This document shows positions 34,403-43,930 of a stretch of DNA of 62,757 nucleotides, in pieces (the first letter of the stretch is position 1; every line of letters begins with the position of its first letter). Under the pieces are notes generated by a model. The model had not been told where the DNA came from. It ran no database searches and was given only the letters and a program-made list of their open reading frames with translations. Source of the DNA: Anaerolineae bacterium (GTDB lineage Bacteria; Chloroflexota; Anaerolineae; JAFGEY01); assembly GCA_016929775.1 (NCBI GenBank), contig JAFGIE010000230.1:1-62757 (forward strand), given 5' to 3'. The translations under genes and the position numbers were made by a program.

Positions 34403-36865
34403 ATGCGCTACGGAACCTATGACGACGAGCATCACGAGTACGTCATCACTCGTCCGGACACGCCGCTGCCCTGGATCAACTACCTGGGCTGCGAAGCCTA
34501 CTTTGCCATCATCTCCAACACCGCGGGGGGCTACTCGTTCTACCGTGACGCACGCCTGCGTCGCATCACGCGCTACCGGTACAACAACGTGCCCACGGAC
34601 TATGGTGGGCGCTACATCTACCTGCGCGATGACGCCACAGGGCGCTTCTGGTCGCCTTCGTGGCAGCCCACGCGGCACGCAATCGAGGACTACTCGTGCC
34701 GGCATGGCATGGGGTATACGGTGATCGGGTCTTCGTGTGCCGGGATCGCCGCGCAGACGCGTTACTTTGTGCCGCTTGGTGAGGACCTGGAGGTGTGGCA
34801 GCTGACCGTCACCAACCATCGCTCCAACAGGGCAACGCTATCGGTCTTTGGCTGCGTCGAGTTCTGCCTGTGGGACGCGCTCGACGACGCGAGCAACTAC
34901 CAACGCAACTATAGCACCGGTCAGGTCGAGATCGTCGACGGCGTGATCTACCACAAGACCGAATACCGCGAGCGACGGGACCACTTTGCCTACTTGGCTT
35001 GCTCGGAGCCGATCGCCGGCTTTGATACGCAGCGGGAAGCCTTCCTGGGTCCCTACCGTGGGTGGGCGGACCCGCAGGCGGTCGCCTGCGGTGCGTGCAC
35101 CAACTCGCACGCGTACGGGTGGTCTCCCGTCGGCGCGCTGCAGGTCAAGCTCACGCTGGCGCCTGGCGAGTCGCGGCAGATCGCGTTCCTCCTGGGCTAC
35201 CACGAGAACCCGCCTGCGCACAAGTTCGACCCTCCTGGTTCGCAGACGATCAACAAGACGACCGTGCTGCCAGTGATCGAGCGTCACAGGCAAGCAGCGC
35301 AGCTCGATGCCGCTTTTGCGGCGCTGCGTGCCTACTGGGACGAGCTGCGTGGCGTCTACCAGGTCGTCACGCCGGACATACACACCGATCGCATGGTCAA
35401 TGTCTGGAATCCCTACCAGTGTATGGCGACGTTCAACGTCTCGCGGTCTGCGTCCTTCTTTGAGTCGGGGATCGGACGCGGGCTCGGTTTCCGCGACTCG
35501 AACCAGGATCTGCTCGGGTTCGTGCACATGGTCCCGTCGCGCGCCCGGGAGCGGATCCTCGACCTGGCTGCCACGCAACTCGAAAGCGGGGGCGCCTTCC
35601 ACCAGTACCAGCCACTCACCAAGCGGGGTAACGATGCGGTTGGCAGTGGCTTCAACGACGATCCGCTTTGGCTCGTCCTCGCCGTCGCCGCCTACCTCAA
35701 GGAGACCGATGACTGGGGGATCCTGGGCGAACCGGTCGTGTACGAGAACACTCCCGGGACCGAGGAGCCCCTATACGAGCACCTGCAGCGCAGCATGCGG
35801 TACACCGAGGCGCGCCTTGGCCCGCACGGGCTGCCGCTGATCGGGCGAGCGGACTGGAACGACTGCCTGAACCTCAACTGCTTCTCCGAGGAGCCTGGCG
35901 AGTCGTTCCAGACGACCACTAACCGCGAGGGGGGCGTTGCCGAGTCGGTGTTCATCGCCGCGCTGTACGTCCTTGCCGCGCGCGAGATGGCTGAGCTGAG
36001 CCGGCGCGCGCAGGGGTGTGTGCCCCGACTGCCCGTGGCGCCGCCTGAGCAGTACGCGCGGTCAGCCGGCGACATGGTCAGGACCGTCGAAGCGCATGCC
36101 TGGGATGGGACGTGGTTCCTGCGCGCCTATGACGCTTTCGGGCAGCCCGTGGGATCGAGCGCGTGTGACGAGGGCCAGATCTACATCGAGCCGCAGGGCT
36201 TTTGCGTGATGGCCGGGATCGGGCTCGACGACGGCAAGGCGGCGTCTGCCCTGGATGCGGTTGCGGAGCGCCTCGCGACGCCACACGGGATCGTGCTGCA
36301 GCAACCGGCGTACTCGAGATACTACCTGCACCTGGGCGAGATCTCGTCGTATCCGCCTGGGTACAAGGAAAATGCGGGGATATTCTGCCACAACAACCCA
36401 TGGATCATGATCGCCGAGGCGATGATCGGTCGCGGCGACGCCGCCTTTGACTACTATAGGCGCATCAATCCCTCGGCGCGCGAGTCGATGAGCGACCTGC
36501 ACCGCTGCGAGCCCTATGTCTATGCGCAGATGATCGCTGGACGCGATGCGCCGACCCACGGCGAGGCCAAGAACTCGTGGCTGACGGGGACGGCTGCCTG
36601 GAACTATGTCGCCGTGACCCAGTGGATCCTGGGCATCCGCCCGGTGTACGATGGACTGGAGATCGCGCCCGTCCTGCCTGCCGCCTGGGAGGGCTTTCAG
36701 GCAACGCGCGTGCTGAGGGGCGTCACGTACCGCATCTCTGTCACGCGCGCGGGGCCTGGGCACGCGGTGTCGCTGAGCGTAGACGGGCGTCCGATTGAGG
36801 GGAGGGTGGTGCCTATCCCACAGGACGGGCGGCGGGAAGTCACGGTACATGTCGTGCTCCACTAG
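34403..36865 (+). CDS. Glycoside hydrolase family 94 (cellobiose/cello-oligosaccharide phosphorylase)
   Basis: 820 residues, the length of cellobiose phosphorylase, ATG after GAGAGGAGGA. The start RYGTYDDEHHEYVITRPDTP, with a following PWINYLG, is close to known cellobiose phosphorylases. RADWNDCLNLN carries the catalytic acid Asp487, and the phosphate-binding region is in QPAYSRYYLHLGEISSYPPG. The enzyme converts cellobiose plus phosphate to glucose 1-phosphate and glucose, saving ATP, in the cytoplasm. Substrate could instead be cellodextrin or laminaribiose. It follows the propeller and GH5 genes; no transporter gene is in the cluster. Confidence 0.92.
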   Translation: MRYGTYDDEHHEYVITRPDTPLPWINYLGCEAYFAIISNTAGGYSFYRDARLRRITRYRYNNVPTDYGGRYIYLRDDATGRFWSPSWQPTRHAIEDYSCRHGMGYTVIGSSCAGIAAQTRYFVPLGEDLEVWQLTVTNHRSNRATLSVFGCVEFCLWDALDDASNYQRNYSTGQVEIVDGVIYHKTEYRERRDHFAYLACSEPIAGFDTQREAFLGPYRGWADPQAVACGACTNSHAYGWSPVGALQVKLTLAPGESRQIAFLLGYHENPPAHKFDPPGSQTINKTTVLPVIERHRQAAQLDAAFAALRAYWDELRGVYQVVTPDIHTDRMVNVWNPYQCMATFNVSRSASFFESGIGRGLGFRDSNQDLLGFVHMVPSRARERILDLAATQLESGGAFHQYQPLTKRGNDAVGSGFNDDPLWLVLAVAAYLKETDDWGILGEPVVYENTPGTEEPLYEHLQRSMRYTEARLGPHGLPLIGRADWNDCLNLNCFSEEPGESFQTTTNREGGVAESVFIAALYVLAAREMAELSRRAQGCVPRLPVAPPEQYARSAGDMVRTVEAHAWDGTWFLRAYDAFGQPVGSSACDEGQIYIEPQGFCVMAGIGLDDGKAASALDAVAERLATPHGIVLQQPAYSRYYLHLGEISSYPPGYKENAGIFCHNNPWIMIAEAMIGRGDAAFDYYRRINPSARESMSDLHRCEPYVYAQMIAGRDAPTHGEAKNSWLTGTAAWNYVAVTQWILGIRPVYDGLEIAPVLPAAWEGFQATRVLRGVTYRISVTRAGPGHAVSLSVDGRPIEGRVVPIPQDGRREVTVHVVLH

Positions 36866-36959
36866 TCGAACCGCAGGCCGACCACGTGTTTGGTGCGCTG
36901 TCGGTCGTCCTGCATGGCCTGTGCGGCGCACCCGGTGAGCAAGTCTAGCGGAGGACAGC

Positions 36960-38183
36960 ATGAGCGTACTAGCCATCCACGGCGGCGAGCCGACGCGGAC
37001 GATCCCCTTTCCAGAGTGGCCGATCTGGGATGAGCGAGAGGAGCGGTTGCTGCTCGAGGTGCTGCATTCGGGTCGTTGGGGGATCCTGAATGGGGACAAG
37101 GTGGCGCGCTTTGAGCGTGCCTTCGGAGCTTTTCAGGGGGCCGAGCACGTGCTGTGCGTCACGAGCGGGACGTCGGCGCTCGAGATCGCCATGCGGGCCC
37201 TCGGCATCGGCCCGGGCGATGAGGTGATCACCACGCCCTACACGTTTGTCGCCACTCCGAGCGCTGCGTTTCTCGCTGGCGCTGTACCTGTATTTGTCGA
37301 CGTGGACCCACGGACCTATCTGATCGACCCAGCGCTGATCGAGGGTGCGGTCACGCTGCGCACCAGGGCGATCGTACCGGTGCACATCGGCGGGTGTCCG
37401 TGCGACATGGACGGGATCCTGGACGTCGCAGAGCGGCACGGTCTGTACGTGCTGGAGGACGCGTGCCAGGCTTGGGGCGCCAGTTGGCGGGACCGCCCGG
37501 TGGGCGCGATCGGCGATCTGGGCTGCTTTAGCTTCCAGGCGAGCAAGAACATCAACGCCGGCGAAGGCGGGGCGATCGTGACCAACAACCCGGAGCTGGC
37601 GGAGCGCTGCTGGTCGCTGCACAATGTGGGGCGCATCCGGGATGGGGCGTGGTACCAGCACGAGTTCCTGGGATGGAACTATCGCATGACAGAGTGGCAG
37701 GGCGCCGTGCTGCTCGCACAGCTGGAGCGCCTATCGGAGCACATGGCACGCCGCGCCGACAACGCTTCCTACCTGAGCCAGCGGCTCGCAGACGTGGACG
37801 GGATCCTGCCCGCGCATGTCGATCCGCGGGTCACGGCACACGCCTGGCATCTGTACATCGCCACGTACGACCCTCACGCCTTTGGCGAGGTGACCTGCCG
37901 TGCGTTCCTGGCGATGCTGCGCGCGGAAGGCATTCCCTGCTCGGCAGGGTACGTGCCGCTGAACCATAGTCCGGCGATCCGGCGCGCCCTGGCGGAGCAG
38001 GCGGGTGCGGTCGGTCTGTGGGACAGCGGCGAGGCCGATCTGCCGACGCTGCCCGCGTGCCCGGTTGCCGAGGAGCTGTGTCAGCGTACGATCTGGCTGC
38101 AGCAGAGCATGCTGCTTGGCGACCACGAGGACATGGACGACATTGTCGCGGCGATCGTCAAGATCCAGCGCGCCGTGGGATAG
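36960..38183 (+). CDS. DegT/DnrJ/EryC1/StrS family PLP aminotransferase
   Basis: 407 residues, ATG after GGAGGA. The fold type I sugar aminotransferase landmarks are CVTSGTSALEIAMRALGI, EDACQAWGA (Asp that contacts PLP) and FQASKNINAGEGGAIVTN with the Schiff-base Lys196. The N-terminus LAIHGGEPTR and the overall layout resemble scyllo-inosose or keto-sugar aminotransferases. Likely role: amination of a keto sugar or cyclitol for glycan or secondary metabolite synthesis. The gap before it has no clear promoter; a real promoter follows it, so it is probably the last gene of its unit. Confidence 0.88.
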   Translation: MSVLAIHGGEPTRTIPFPEWPIWDEREERLLLEVLHSGRWGILNGDKVARFERAFGAFQGAEHVLCVTSGTSALEIAMRALGIGPGDEVITTPYTFVATPSAAFLAGAVPVFVDVDPRTYLIDPALIEGAVTLRTRAIVPVHIGGCPCDMDGILDVAERHGLYVLEDACQAWGASWRDRPVGAIGDLGCFSFQASKNINAGEGGAIVTNNPELAERCWSLHNVGRIRDGAWYQHEFLGWNYRMTEWQGAVLLAQLERLSEHMARRADNASYLSQRLADVDGILPAHVDPRVTAHAWHLYIATYDPHAFGEVTCRAFLAMLRAEGIPCSAGYVPLNHSPAIRRALAEQAGAVGLWDSGEADLPTLPACPVAEELCQRTIWLQQSMLLGDHEDMDDIVAAIVKIQRAVG

Positions 38184-38212
38184 GGGTCTGAATGGCAAGC
38201 GGCGCCGGAGAC

Positions 38213-38241
38213 TTGGCGTTTCGGGCGCCTCATGCTATAAT
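38213..38241 (+). promoter_or_regulatory. Promoter of the acylphosphatase-FecR-methyltransferase-GT39 operon
   Basis: TTGGCG (38213-38218), 17-base spacer, TATAAT (38236-38241) preceded by TGC as an extended -10. Leader of about 16 bases to the acylphosphatase ATG, with GAGGGAG as ribosome site. Confidence 0.75.
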
Positions 38242-38264
38242 CCGTACCTTGCTGTGAGGGAGAC

Positions 38265-38549
38265 ATGAACGGAGAGGAGAGCCGCCTCGAAGCGGTCGTG
38301 CACGGCTACGTGCAAGGGGTGGGCTTTCGCTGGCGCACGCGCGAGGTCGCGCGCCGGCTTGGCCTGCGGGGCTACGTGCGCAACCGGATGGACCGTACAG
38401 TGGAGGTGGTGGCTGAAGGACCACCTCGGGCGCTGCGCGAGCTCCTCGCCTTTCTGGAGTCAGGTCCCTCCGCGGCATCGGTGAGACGTGTGGATGCGGA
38501 ATGGAGCGCCGCCAGAGGTGGGTTCTCCAGCTATGAGGTGCGTTTCTAG
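38265..38549 (+). CDS. Acylphosphatase
   Basis: 94 residues, the normal size. VHGYVQGVGFRWRTREVA carries the phosphate loop with catalytic Arg, and LRGYVRNRMDRTVEVVAEG holds the catalytic Asn. It hydrolyses carboxyl-phosphate bonds such as acetyl phosphate in the cytoplasm. As first gene of an operon with a FecR-like membrane protein and two glycan-related enzymes, it could tune acyl-phosphate levels, but acylphosphatase genes often have no functional link to neighbours. Confidence 0.93.
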   Translation: MNGEESRLEAVVHGYVQGVGFRWRTREVARRLGLRGYVRNRMDRTVEVVAEGPPRALRELLAFLESGPSAASVRRVDAEWSAARGGFSSYEVRF

Positions 38550-39767
38550 GTGGATAGCACGGTACTGAATCGGGCCTGGGCAGTCGTCCTTGCCGGCTTT
38601 GTCACCTTTTGCGCGATCCTGGTCGGCGTACCGCTCGGAATCCGGTACTACATCGTCCATGCCACGGATGTCCAAGATACGGTCCTCGAGGAGCCGATCG
38701 ATGGCGTCGTGTATGTCCGCTTGCCCGGCGCATTGGACATGATCGCCGTTGCCGACCGCAACCAGGAGGTCCCGGAGGGCTCGACGATCGCGACGGACGA
38801 GCACCTGCGAGCCTTCATTCGCCTCTTTGATGACAGTACCCTCACCCTGTACAACAATACCGAGGTTGTGCTGGAGCGCGTTCGCTCGCCTCGCTTTGCG
38901 GCAAGCGGCAGGCCCAACGATCTGCAGGTCCGTGTCGTGCACGGTCGCGTGGGCATCGCCGTGGCTTCGCCGATCAAGGGCACGGCCTACATTGGCGTGC
39001 ACTCGCCGCACGCCTACATACAGCTCAAAGAAGGCAGCTACTCGATCGAGATCGACGCACAGGAGACACAGCTCGCCATCCGGACGATCCGCCCCGGCGA
39101 AGCGACTGTGATCACCGCCAACGACAGACTGGCGTTCAACAGTGGGCGCTGCCGGATCGTGGAAGGACAACCGATCGAGGGACGCCTGCCGCCGGAGCAG
39201 AACCTGATCGTGAACGGTGACTTTTCCTCGCCGCTCGGACGAGGGTGGGAAGTGCAGCCTGCGCAGCGTGACAGCGAGGCGGACCCCTATGGCACAGCCG
39301 AGATCGTGGCGGAGGGGGGCAAGACGGTGCTCTCGTTCGCGCGCTTTGGCGCCCGGACGCATGGCGAGACGAGCATTATCCAGCCGATCGGCAAGGACGT
39401 ACGCGATTTCGAGTCGCTGACGGTCAGCTTTGAGGTGCTCGTCAACTCGCAGAGCTTGCGCGGCGGCGGCTATGAGAGCACCGAGTTCCCGGTGATGGTC
39501 GAGCTGCGCTACCGCGACTCGGCTGACACGCCGCGCTCTCGGTACTGGGGGTTCTACTACCTCGACCCGGGGACGGGCCCTGGTTGGCGTCCCATGGTAA
39601 ACGGGACCGAGATCCCGCAGGCAGAGTGGTACCTGTTTGAGACGGATAACTTGATGCGCACACTGGGCGACATCCGTCCAGCCTACATCGAGAGCGTACG
39701 CGTGTACGCGTCAGGGTGGGACTGGGACAGCGCGATCACGAACATCGCTGTGCTCGTCCAGGAGTGA
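38550..39767 (+). CDS. FecR-domain membrane protein with C-terminal jelly-roll domain
   Basis: 405 residues from a GTG that directly follows the acylphosphatase stop. One membrane segment near residues 8-32 (AWAVVLAGFVTFCAILVGVP), then an extracytoplasmic FecR-type beta domain: IATDEHLRAFIRLFDDSTLT, LQVRVVHGRVGIAVASPIKG and IQLKEGSYSIEID. From ~215 on a second beta-rich domain begins (NLIVNGDFSSPLGRGWEV), like carbohydrate-binding jelly rolls. In other bacteria FecR domains pass signals to ECF sigma factors, but no sigma factor gene is here, so this is more likely a structural or glycan-sensing surface protein. Confidence 0.82.
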   Translation: MDSTVLNRAWAVVLAGFVTFCAILVGVPLGIRYYIVHATDVQDTVLEEPIDGVVYVRLPGALDMIAVADRNQEVPEGSTIATDEHLRAFIRLFDDSTLTLYNNTEVVLERVRSPRFAASGRPNDLQVRVVHGRVGIAVASPIKGTAYIGVHSPHAYIQLKEGSYSIEIDAQETQLAIRTIRPGEATVITANDRLAFNSGRCRIVEGQPIEGRLPPEQNLIVNGDFSSPLGRGWEVQPAQRDSEADPYGTAEIVAEGGKTVLSFARFGARTHGETSIIQPIGKDVRDFESLTVSFEVLVNSQSLRGGGYESTEFPVMVELRYRDSADTPRSRYWGFYYLDPGTGPGWRPMVNGTEIPQAEWYLFETDNLMRTLGDIRPAYIESVRVYASGWDWDSAITNIAVLVQE

Positions 39768-39780
39768 GCAAGGGCAGAGC

Positions 39781-40614
39781 ATGATCGATCGAGGCTTACA
39801 GTCGCTCCTCGTCTGCCCCGCCTGTCACGGCGAGCTCGACTTTGGGCGGCATCAGATCGTCTGCCCGCACTGCGGGTCTCGCTATCCTGTAGATCGCGAG
39901 ATCCCGGTGATGGTCACGGGCGCCTCCCACGATGGGTTCGGGCACGACCTCTACCACGCCCAACTCCACGGCAACTACTTTGAGAAGGTCTTCCACAGCA
40001 ATCGAATCGCGACGCTGATGCGCTTGATCACGATTGAGCTCGCGCTCAAGCCGGACGTGCGCGTCCTCGACCTGGGCTGCAACACCGGTCCCATGGTGAT
40101 CCCTCTCCGAGGCGAGGGCTACGACGTAGTGGGGATAGACATCAGCCCCGACGACGTGCAGCAGGCTGCGCGCTATCTCAAAGAGGGATCTCTGCAATCC
40201 GACCGGCTAGCGGTCGCAGACGGGGTGCAGCTGCCGTTTCGCGACGCGAGTTTTGACCTGATCCTGCTCGTCGACATTCTCGAGCATACCGCGTACCCGG
40301 ACCGGATTGTCGCCGAGACGCGACGGCTGCTGGCGCCGGGCGGCGTCGTGATCGCGACGGTGCCTTGGGCGTACCATCCATACGTGCGTTACACGTGGCT
40401 TCGCAAGCTCCTCAGCAGTCGCAAGACGATCGATGAGCACCCGGATGCGCCCTTCCGCCTGGACATGCTACAGTCGCTCTTTCCAGATGCGTTTGAGCCG
40501 CTCCTGTGCCGCCTGGTCTTCCACTGGGTATGCATCCTGGGCGTTTACCGCCTGCGCCAGACGAGCGTCCGGAAGGCAGTCGAAGGCCCCGCGCGCCGGA
40601 GTGGCACATCGTGA
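39781..40614 (+). CDS. SAM-dependent class I methyltransferase with N-terminal zinc ribbon
   Basis: 277 residues. LLVCPACHGELDF followed by IVCPHCGSRYPVD is a Trm112-like four-Cys zinc ribbon. VLDLGCNTGPMV is SAM motif I, VVGIDISPDDVQQA motif II, and LILLVDILEHT motif IV. Such ribbon-methyltransferase fusions often sit in glycan synthesis clusters and methylate sugars or lipids. Its stop overlaps the GTG of the GT39 gene by four bases, which supports a joint role at the envelope. Confidence 0.87.
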   Translation: MIDRGLQSLLVCPACHGELDFGRHQIVCPHCGSRYPVDREIPVMVTGASHDGFGHDLYHAQLHGNYFEKVFHSNRIATLMRLITIELALKPDVRVLDLGCNTGPMVIPLRGEGYDVVGIDISPDDVQQAARYLKEGSLQSDRLAVADGVQLPFRDASFDLILLVDILEHTAYPDRIVAETRRLLAPGGVVIATVPWAYHPYVRYTWLRKLLSSRKTIDEHPDAPFRLDMLQSLFPDAFEPLLCRLVFHWVCILGVYRLRQTSVRKAVEGPARRSGTS

Positions 40615-42650
40615 AGCGTATGCGCGGGCTGCTGCTCGCCTGGTCGGGCGACGTCGCCGCACTGACCCTCTCGTGTGCCATCTTTATGGCGCTCACCTTT
40701 CACCAGATCGATCTCCCCGGACTTCACACCGACGAGGCGCTGGAGGTCCTGCCGGCGATGCAGCTCGTGCGCGGGCAGGAGGTCGAGTGCTACAAGGACG
40801 TGTGCATCGAGGTGCTCGGGCTACGCCTGCCCGTGATGATCTATGAGTACATCGCCAGCGTGAACACGTACATGGCAATCCCGTTCTTCGCCCTGTTTGG
40901 GGTGTCCGTGCCTACGCTTCGCACGATGGCGATCCTCCAATCGGTGGCTGCGATGGTCTTTTTGTACGCGCTGGCGCGGGAGCTGTATAACCGGCGCGTC
41001 GCGGTGCTGGCAGTGCTGTTGATCTCGGTCGGTCCATCCTTTGTCTTCTGGAGCAGGCAAGGCGTCTTTGTCACGTCTGTGACGATCCCGATCTCGCTGG
41101 CGGGAGCGTGGGCTTGGCTGCGCTGGTGGCGCAGTTCCAGATCGCGCTACCTCTATCTGGGCGCGTTCCTGTTCGGCCTCGGGGTGAGCGCCAAGTTCCT
41201 GTTCGGTTGGCTGTTGGCAGGCGTGGGCGCAGCGTTCGTGCTGCTCAATCTTGACCGCGTCGCCGCGGCTTGCCGCGCGCGTTCGCTGGCTCCGCTGGGC
41301 ATCCAGGTGCGCCGTCGAGACTTGGGGATCGCGGTGGTTCTGTTTGTGATCGGCCTGCTGCCGCTGATCGTCTTTAACGTGCGCACGCTTTCGACCGTGC
41401 ACTATATCCGCGACAACCTGCTCGGCGTGTCCTACTATGAGGTGGACAACGCACGCATCGGCGAGAACCTGCGGGAGCGGATCAAGGAGCTGCGGTCGGT
41501 GCTGAACGGGGAGACGTTCTGGTACCTGTCGATCAACCCGTACGCCAGTTGGCGATGGCCCTCAGCATTCCTGAGCGCCGCGGGGATCGCTGCCTTTGCG
41601 CTGTATGGGCGTGCGGGAGGGGAGAGGCGCGACGCCCTACCCGTGCGCGGCACGGTTGCGCTTACCGTTGTGGGTGGGTACGCAGTGCTGTTCGCGCTGC
41701 CTCTCCACGAGGGGCGGTGGGCGTTCGCCATCCTGGGCATAGGCGCCGCAGCGGGCGTGTGCGTGGGCTTGATCGCCCGCTTGCGACGCATGCGCCTGTT
41801 GGCGATGCTCGGGACGGGGCTGGGCGCCGCCTGTCTGACGATCGCGTTCGTCTACCTCGCCTGGAAGATGGCTCGCTGGGAACCGCACTGGAAGGTCTAC
41901 GTTGGCGGCGTGCTCGCCCTCGCAGCGGCGCCCTGGCTCCGTGCGCGCGCCGACACGCGCCGTGTGCTCTTTCCCGTGCTGGTGATCGCCGGCATGATCG
42001 TGCTCAGTGTGTTCTCGCCCACCGCGCTGTGGTTCACCCACCTTGCGATCGTCACTCCGTGGCCCCCACTGGTCGTGGCTGCGGTCGTGGATCTGATCGC
42101 GCGGCGAACGGGGGCGGATCGGCTCCACCTGGGTCGGATCGGGCCTTTCAGACGGTTCGGATGGGCGACCGGGATCAGCGTGGGGTTGCTGGTGGCGCTG
42201 CTCCCGGTAGGCGTGCTCGTCTATGATGACCTAGAAGTCGACCTGGCTTATCACCGCGAGCTGTCGCAGATCGGGGGCAAGGGCGACCACACGCACGCTT
42301 CGTACCGGCTGGTGGAGGCGCTCCGCGCTGAGGGCGCGACGCGAGTCGTCGCCATGGACTTTGGCATTCAGGATGTCGTGCAGTTCCTGACTGCGGGCGA
42401 GGTCAACCCGATCGAGGTGTTCGGGTACGCGGACCGCGGGAATCCCGATCCCGGTTTTGGGGTCCGCGTGCGGGAGCAGCTGGCACACGCAGAGGCGCGC
42501 TATGTGTTCCGGGTGCAGCCGCTGTTCCAGAACCGCTGGGAGTTGTTTGGCACGATCGTGGCGCAAGAAGGCAAACAGATCGTCGACGAGACGCTCGTCT
42601 ATGACTGGTCCGCGATCCCGATCTACCGGATCGTGCGCGTTTCGCCCTAG
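40611..42650 (+). CDS. GT39-like membrane glycosyltransferase (PMT/ArnT type)
   Basis: 679 residues from GTG, translation-coupled to the methyltransferase. About a dozen hydrophobic helices follow a first extracytoplasmic loop with the GT-C catalytic motif HTDEALEV (Asp-Glu). FFALFGVSVPTLR and ELYNRRVAVLAVLL are typical PMT_2 domain segments. The C-terminal ~120 residues are a soluble extracytoplasmic domain (YRLVEALRAEGATRVVAMDF). It should transfer a sugar from a polyprenyl phosphate donor to a protein or lipid outside the membrane, possibly onto the FecR-like protein coded in the same operon (inference). Confidence 0.88.
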   Translation: MKRMRGLLLAWSGDVAALTLSCAIFMALTFHQIDLPGLHTDEALEVLPAMQLVRGQEVECYKDVCIEVLGLRLPVMIYEYIASVNTYMAIPFFALFGVSVPTLRTMAILQSVAAMVFLYALARELYNRRVAVLAVLLISVGPSFVFWSRQGVFVTSVTIPISLAGAWAWLRWWRSSRSRYLYLGAFLFGLGVSAKFLFGWLLAGVGAAFVLLNLDRVAAACRARSLAPLGIQVRRRDLGIAVVLFVIGLLPLIVFNVRTLSTVHYIRDNLLGVSYYEVDNARIGENLRERIKELRSVLNGETFWYLSINPYASWRWPSAFLSAAGIAAFALYGRAGGERRDALPVRGTVALTVVGGYAVLFALPLHEGRWAFAILGIGAAAGVCVGLIARLRRMRLLAMLGTGLGAACLTIAFVYLAWKMARWEPHWKVYVGGVLALAAAPWLRARADTRRVLFPVLVIAGMIVLSVFSPTALWFTHLAIVTPWPPLVVAAVVDLIARRTGADRLHLGRIGPFRRFGWATGISVGLLVALLPVGVLVYDDLEVDLAYHRELSQIGGKGDHTHASYRLVEALRAEGATRVVAMDFGIQDVVQFLTAGEVNPIEVFGYADRGNPDPGFGVRVREQLAHAEARYVFRVQPLFQNRWELFGTIVAQEGKQIVDETLVYDWSAIPIYRIVRVSP

Positions 42651-42654
42651 GCGA

Positions 42655-42678
42655 GACGCTGTCCAGATGGACAGCGTC
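42655..42678. terminator. Hairpin between convergent genes
   Basis: A perfect 10-base inverted repeat, GACGCTGTCC / GGACAGCGTC, with loop AGAT lies five bases after the GT39 stop and before the convergent site-2 protease stop. There is no T-run on either side, but position and stability suggest a bidirectional terminator. Confidence 0.65.
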
Positions 42679-42707
42679 CCGCCGTGGCACCTGCGAGGGT
42701 GTCCAGG

Positions 42708-43889
42708 TTAGTAGAGATAGTCTGACCAGTTGAGGCCTTGCGGGATGGGGACAAAGATGTCCTGGATCGTGATCGCGATCAACAGGAGCAGCAAGATCAT
42801 GAGCCCAATTCCGTGAACCAGGCCCTCCTTCTCCGGGGGCAGTGGCTTGCCCCGGATCGCCTCCACCAAGATAAAGGCGATCCGTCCGCCGTCGAGCGCG
42901 GGGAGGGGGAGCAAGTTGGTGATGGCGAGCGCCACGTTGAGCACTCCGGTGAGCTGCAGGATCGGGTAGGCCCAACCGGCGGCAAGGCTCTGCTGGACGG
43001 CGTCGCCGGTGAGTTTGGCGATGCCGAAAGGTCCTACGCTGCGGGCGGAAGCCGCGGGCAGAAGCCCGCGGATCACCTGGATCGGGATCATCACCGTTGC
43101 CTGCACCGTGTACGCGATCTCGGATATGCCGAACTGGAGGGCCTCTAGGAACGAGGCTTTGACGCGCTCGGCACCCACCAGCTCGGGTCCAATGCTGACG
43201 CCCATCTTGCCGTCGCCGTTCTCGTCCGCGCGCGGCGTTACCACGAGCTCGATCTGCTCCGCATCGGCGCCGACGCCCCGCTGGATGACCACGGGCACGG
43301 GTTGCCCCGCGCGCGGCGCCACATACTCGACCACGCTGCTGACCATCGCGATCGCGGTATCCGCGTCGACGGCAAAGTCCTCGAGGTGCATGTCGCCAAC
43401 GCGCATGATCACGTCTCCCGCCTTGATCCCGGCGGCTTCGGCTGGGGAGCCAACCGCCACGTCGTGGATGCCCACCCCGAGGAAGGCGCGCGGGTACCCG
43501 ACGAGCGCAGCGATGCTAAAGATCACGAACGCGGCGACCAGGTTCATCGCCGGGCCTGCCAGGAGGGCTGCCAGGCGGACACGTTTGGGGAAATGTGCCA
43601 GGCTCTCGGGGTCATCCGGGTCATTCTCGCCCAGGTTGACGAAGCCGCCGAACGGAATCAAGTTGAAGGTGTAGACGGTACCTGCCTTGTCTTCCGCGAC
43701 CTTCCAGCAGAGCGGTCGCTCGGCGGGAGGGCGGTCGGCACCGAGGGGGTAACCAAAGCCAAACTCGCGCACGCGCACGCCCGCCTTCTTGCCCACGATA
43801 AAGTGCCCGAACTCGTGCACAAAGACCAATAGGCTGAGCACTGGCACAACTGAGATCACAGACCATAGTATGGGGATAGCACTCGTCAC
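42708..43889 (-). CDS. Site-2 intramembrane zinc metalloprotease (RseP/RIP family, M50)
   Basis: 393 residues, GTG start after AAGGAA. LLVFVHEFGHF holds the zinc-binding HExxH within the first helix, NLLPLPALDGGRI near the C-terminus is the NxxPxPxLDG motif with the third ligand, and a PDZ domain lies between (VAVGSPAEAAGIKAGDVIMRVG). It cleaves membrane-bound anti-sigma factors or signal peptide remnants. In many bacteria rseP lies with dxr and other isoprenoid and lipid genes; here its upstream neighbours are an isopentenyl phosphate kinase and a DUF126 protein instead. Confidence 0.92.
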   Translation of the reverse strand: MTSAIPILWSVISVVPVLSLLVFVHEFGHFIVGKKAGVRVREFGFGYPLGADRPPAERPLCWKVAEDKAGTVYTFNLIPFGGFVNLGENDPDDPESLAHFPKRVRLAALLAGPAMNLVAAFVIFSIAALVGYPRAFLGVGIHDVAVGSPAEAAGIKAGDVIMRVGDMHLEDFAVDADTAIAMVSSVVEYVAPRAGQPVPVVIQRGVGADAEQIELVVTPRADENGDGKMGVSIGPELVGAERVKASFLEALQFGISEIAYTVQATVMIPIQVIRGLLPAASARSVGPFGIAKLTGDAVQQSLAAGWAYPILQLTGVLNVALAITNLLPLPALDGGRIAFILVEAIRGKPLPPEKEGLVHGIGLMILLLLLIAITIQDIFVPIPQGLNWSDYLY

Positions 43890-43930
43890 GAACTGTTCCT
43901 TTCCGTATCCGGCGAAGCGCCGGTCGATTT

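Noticed and set aside
38550..39767. FecR signalling system with ECF sigma factor
   Set aside because: No sigma factor gene or TonB receptor is adjacent; the neighbours are glycan enzymes.
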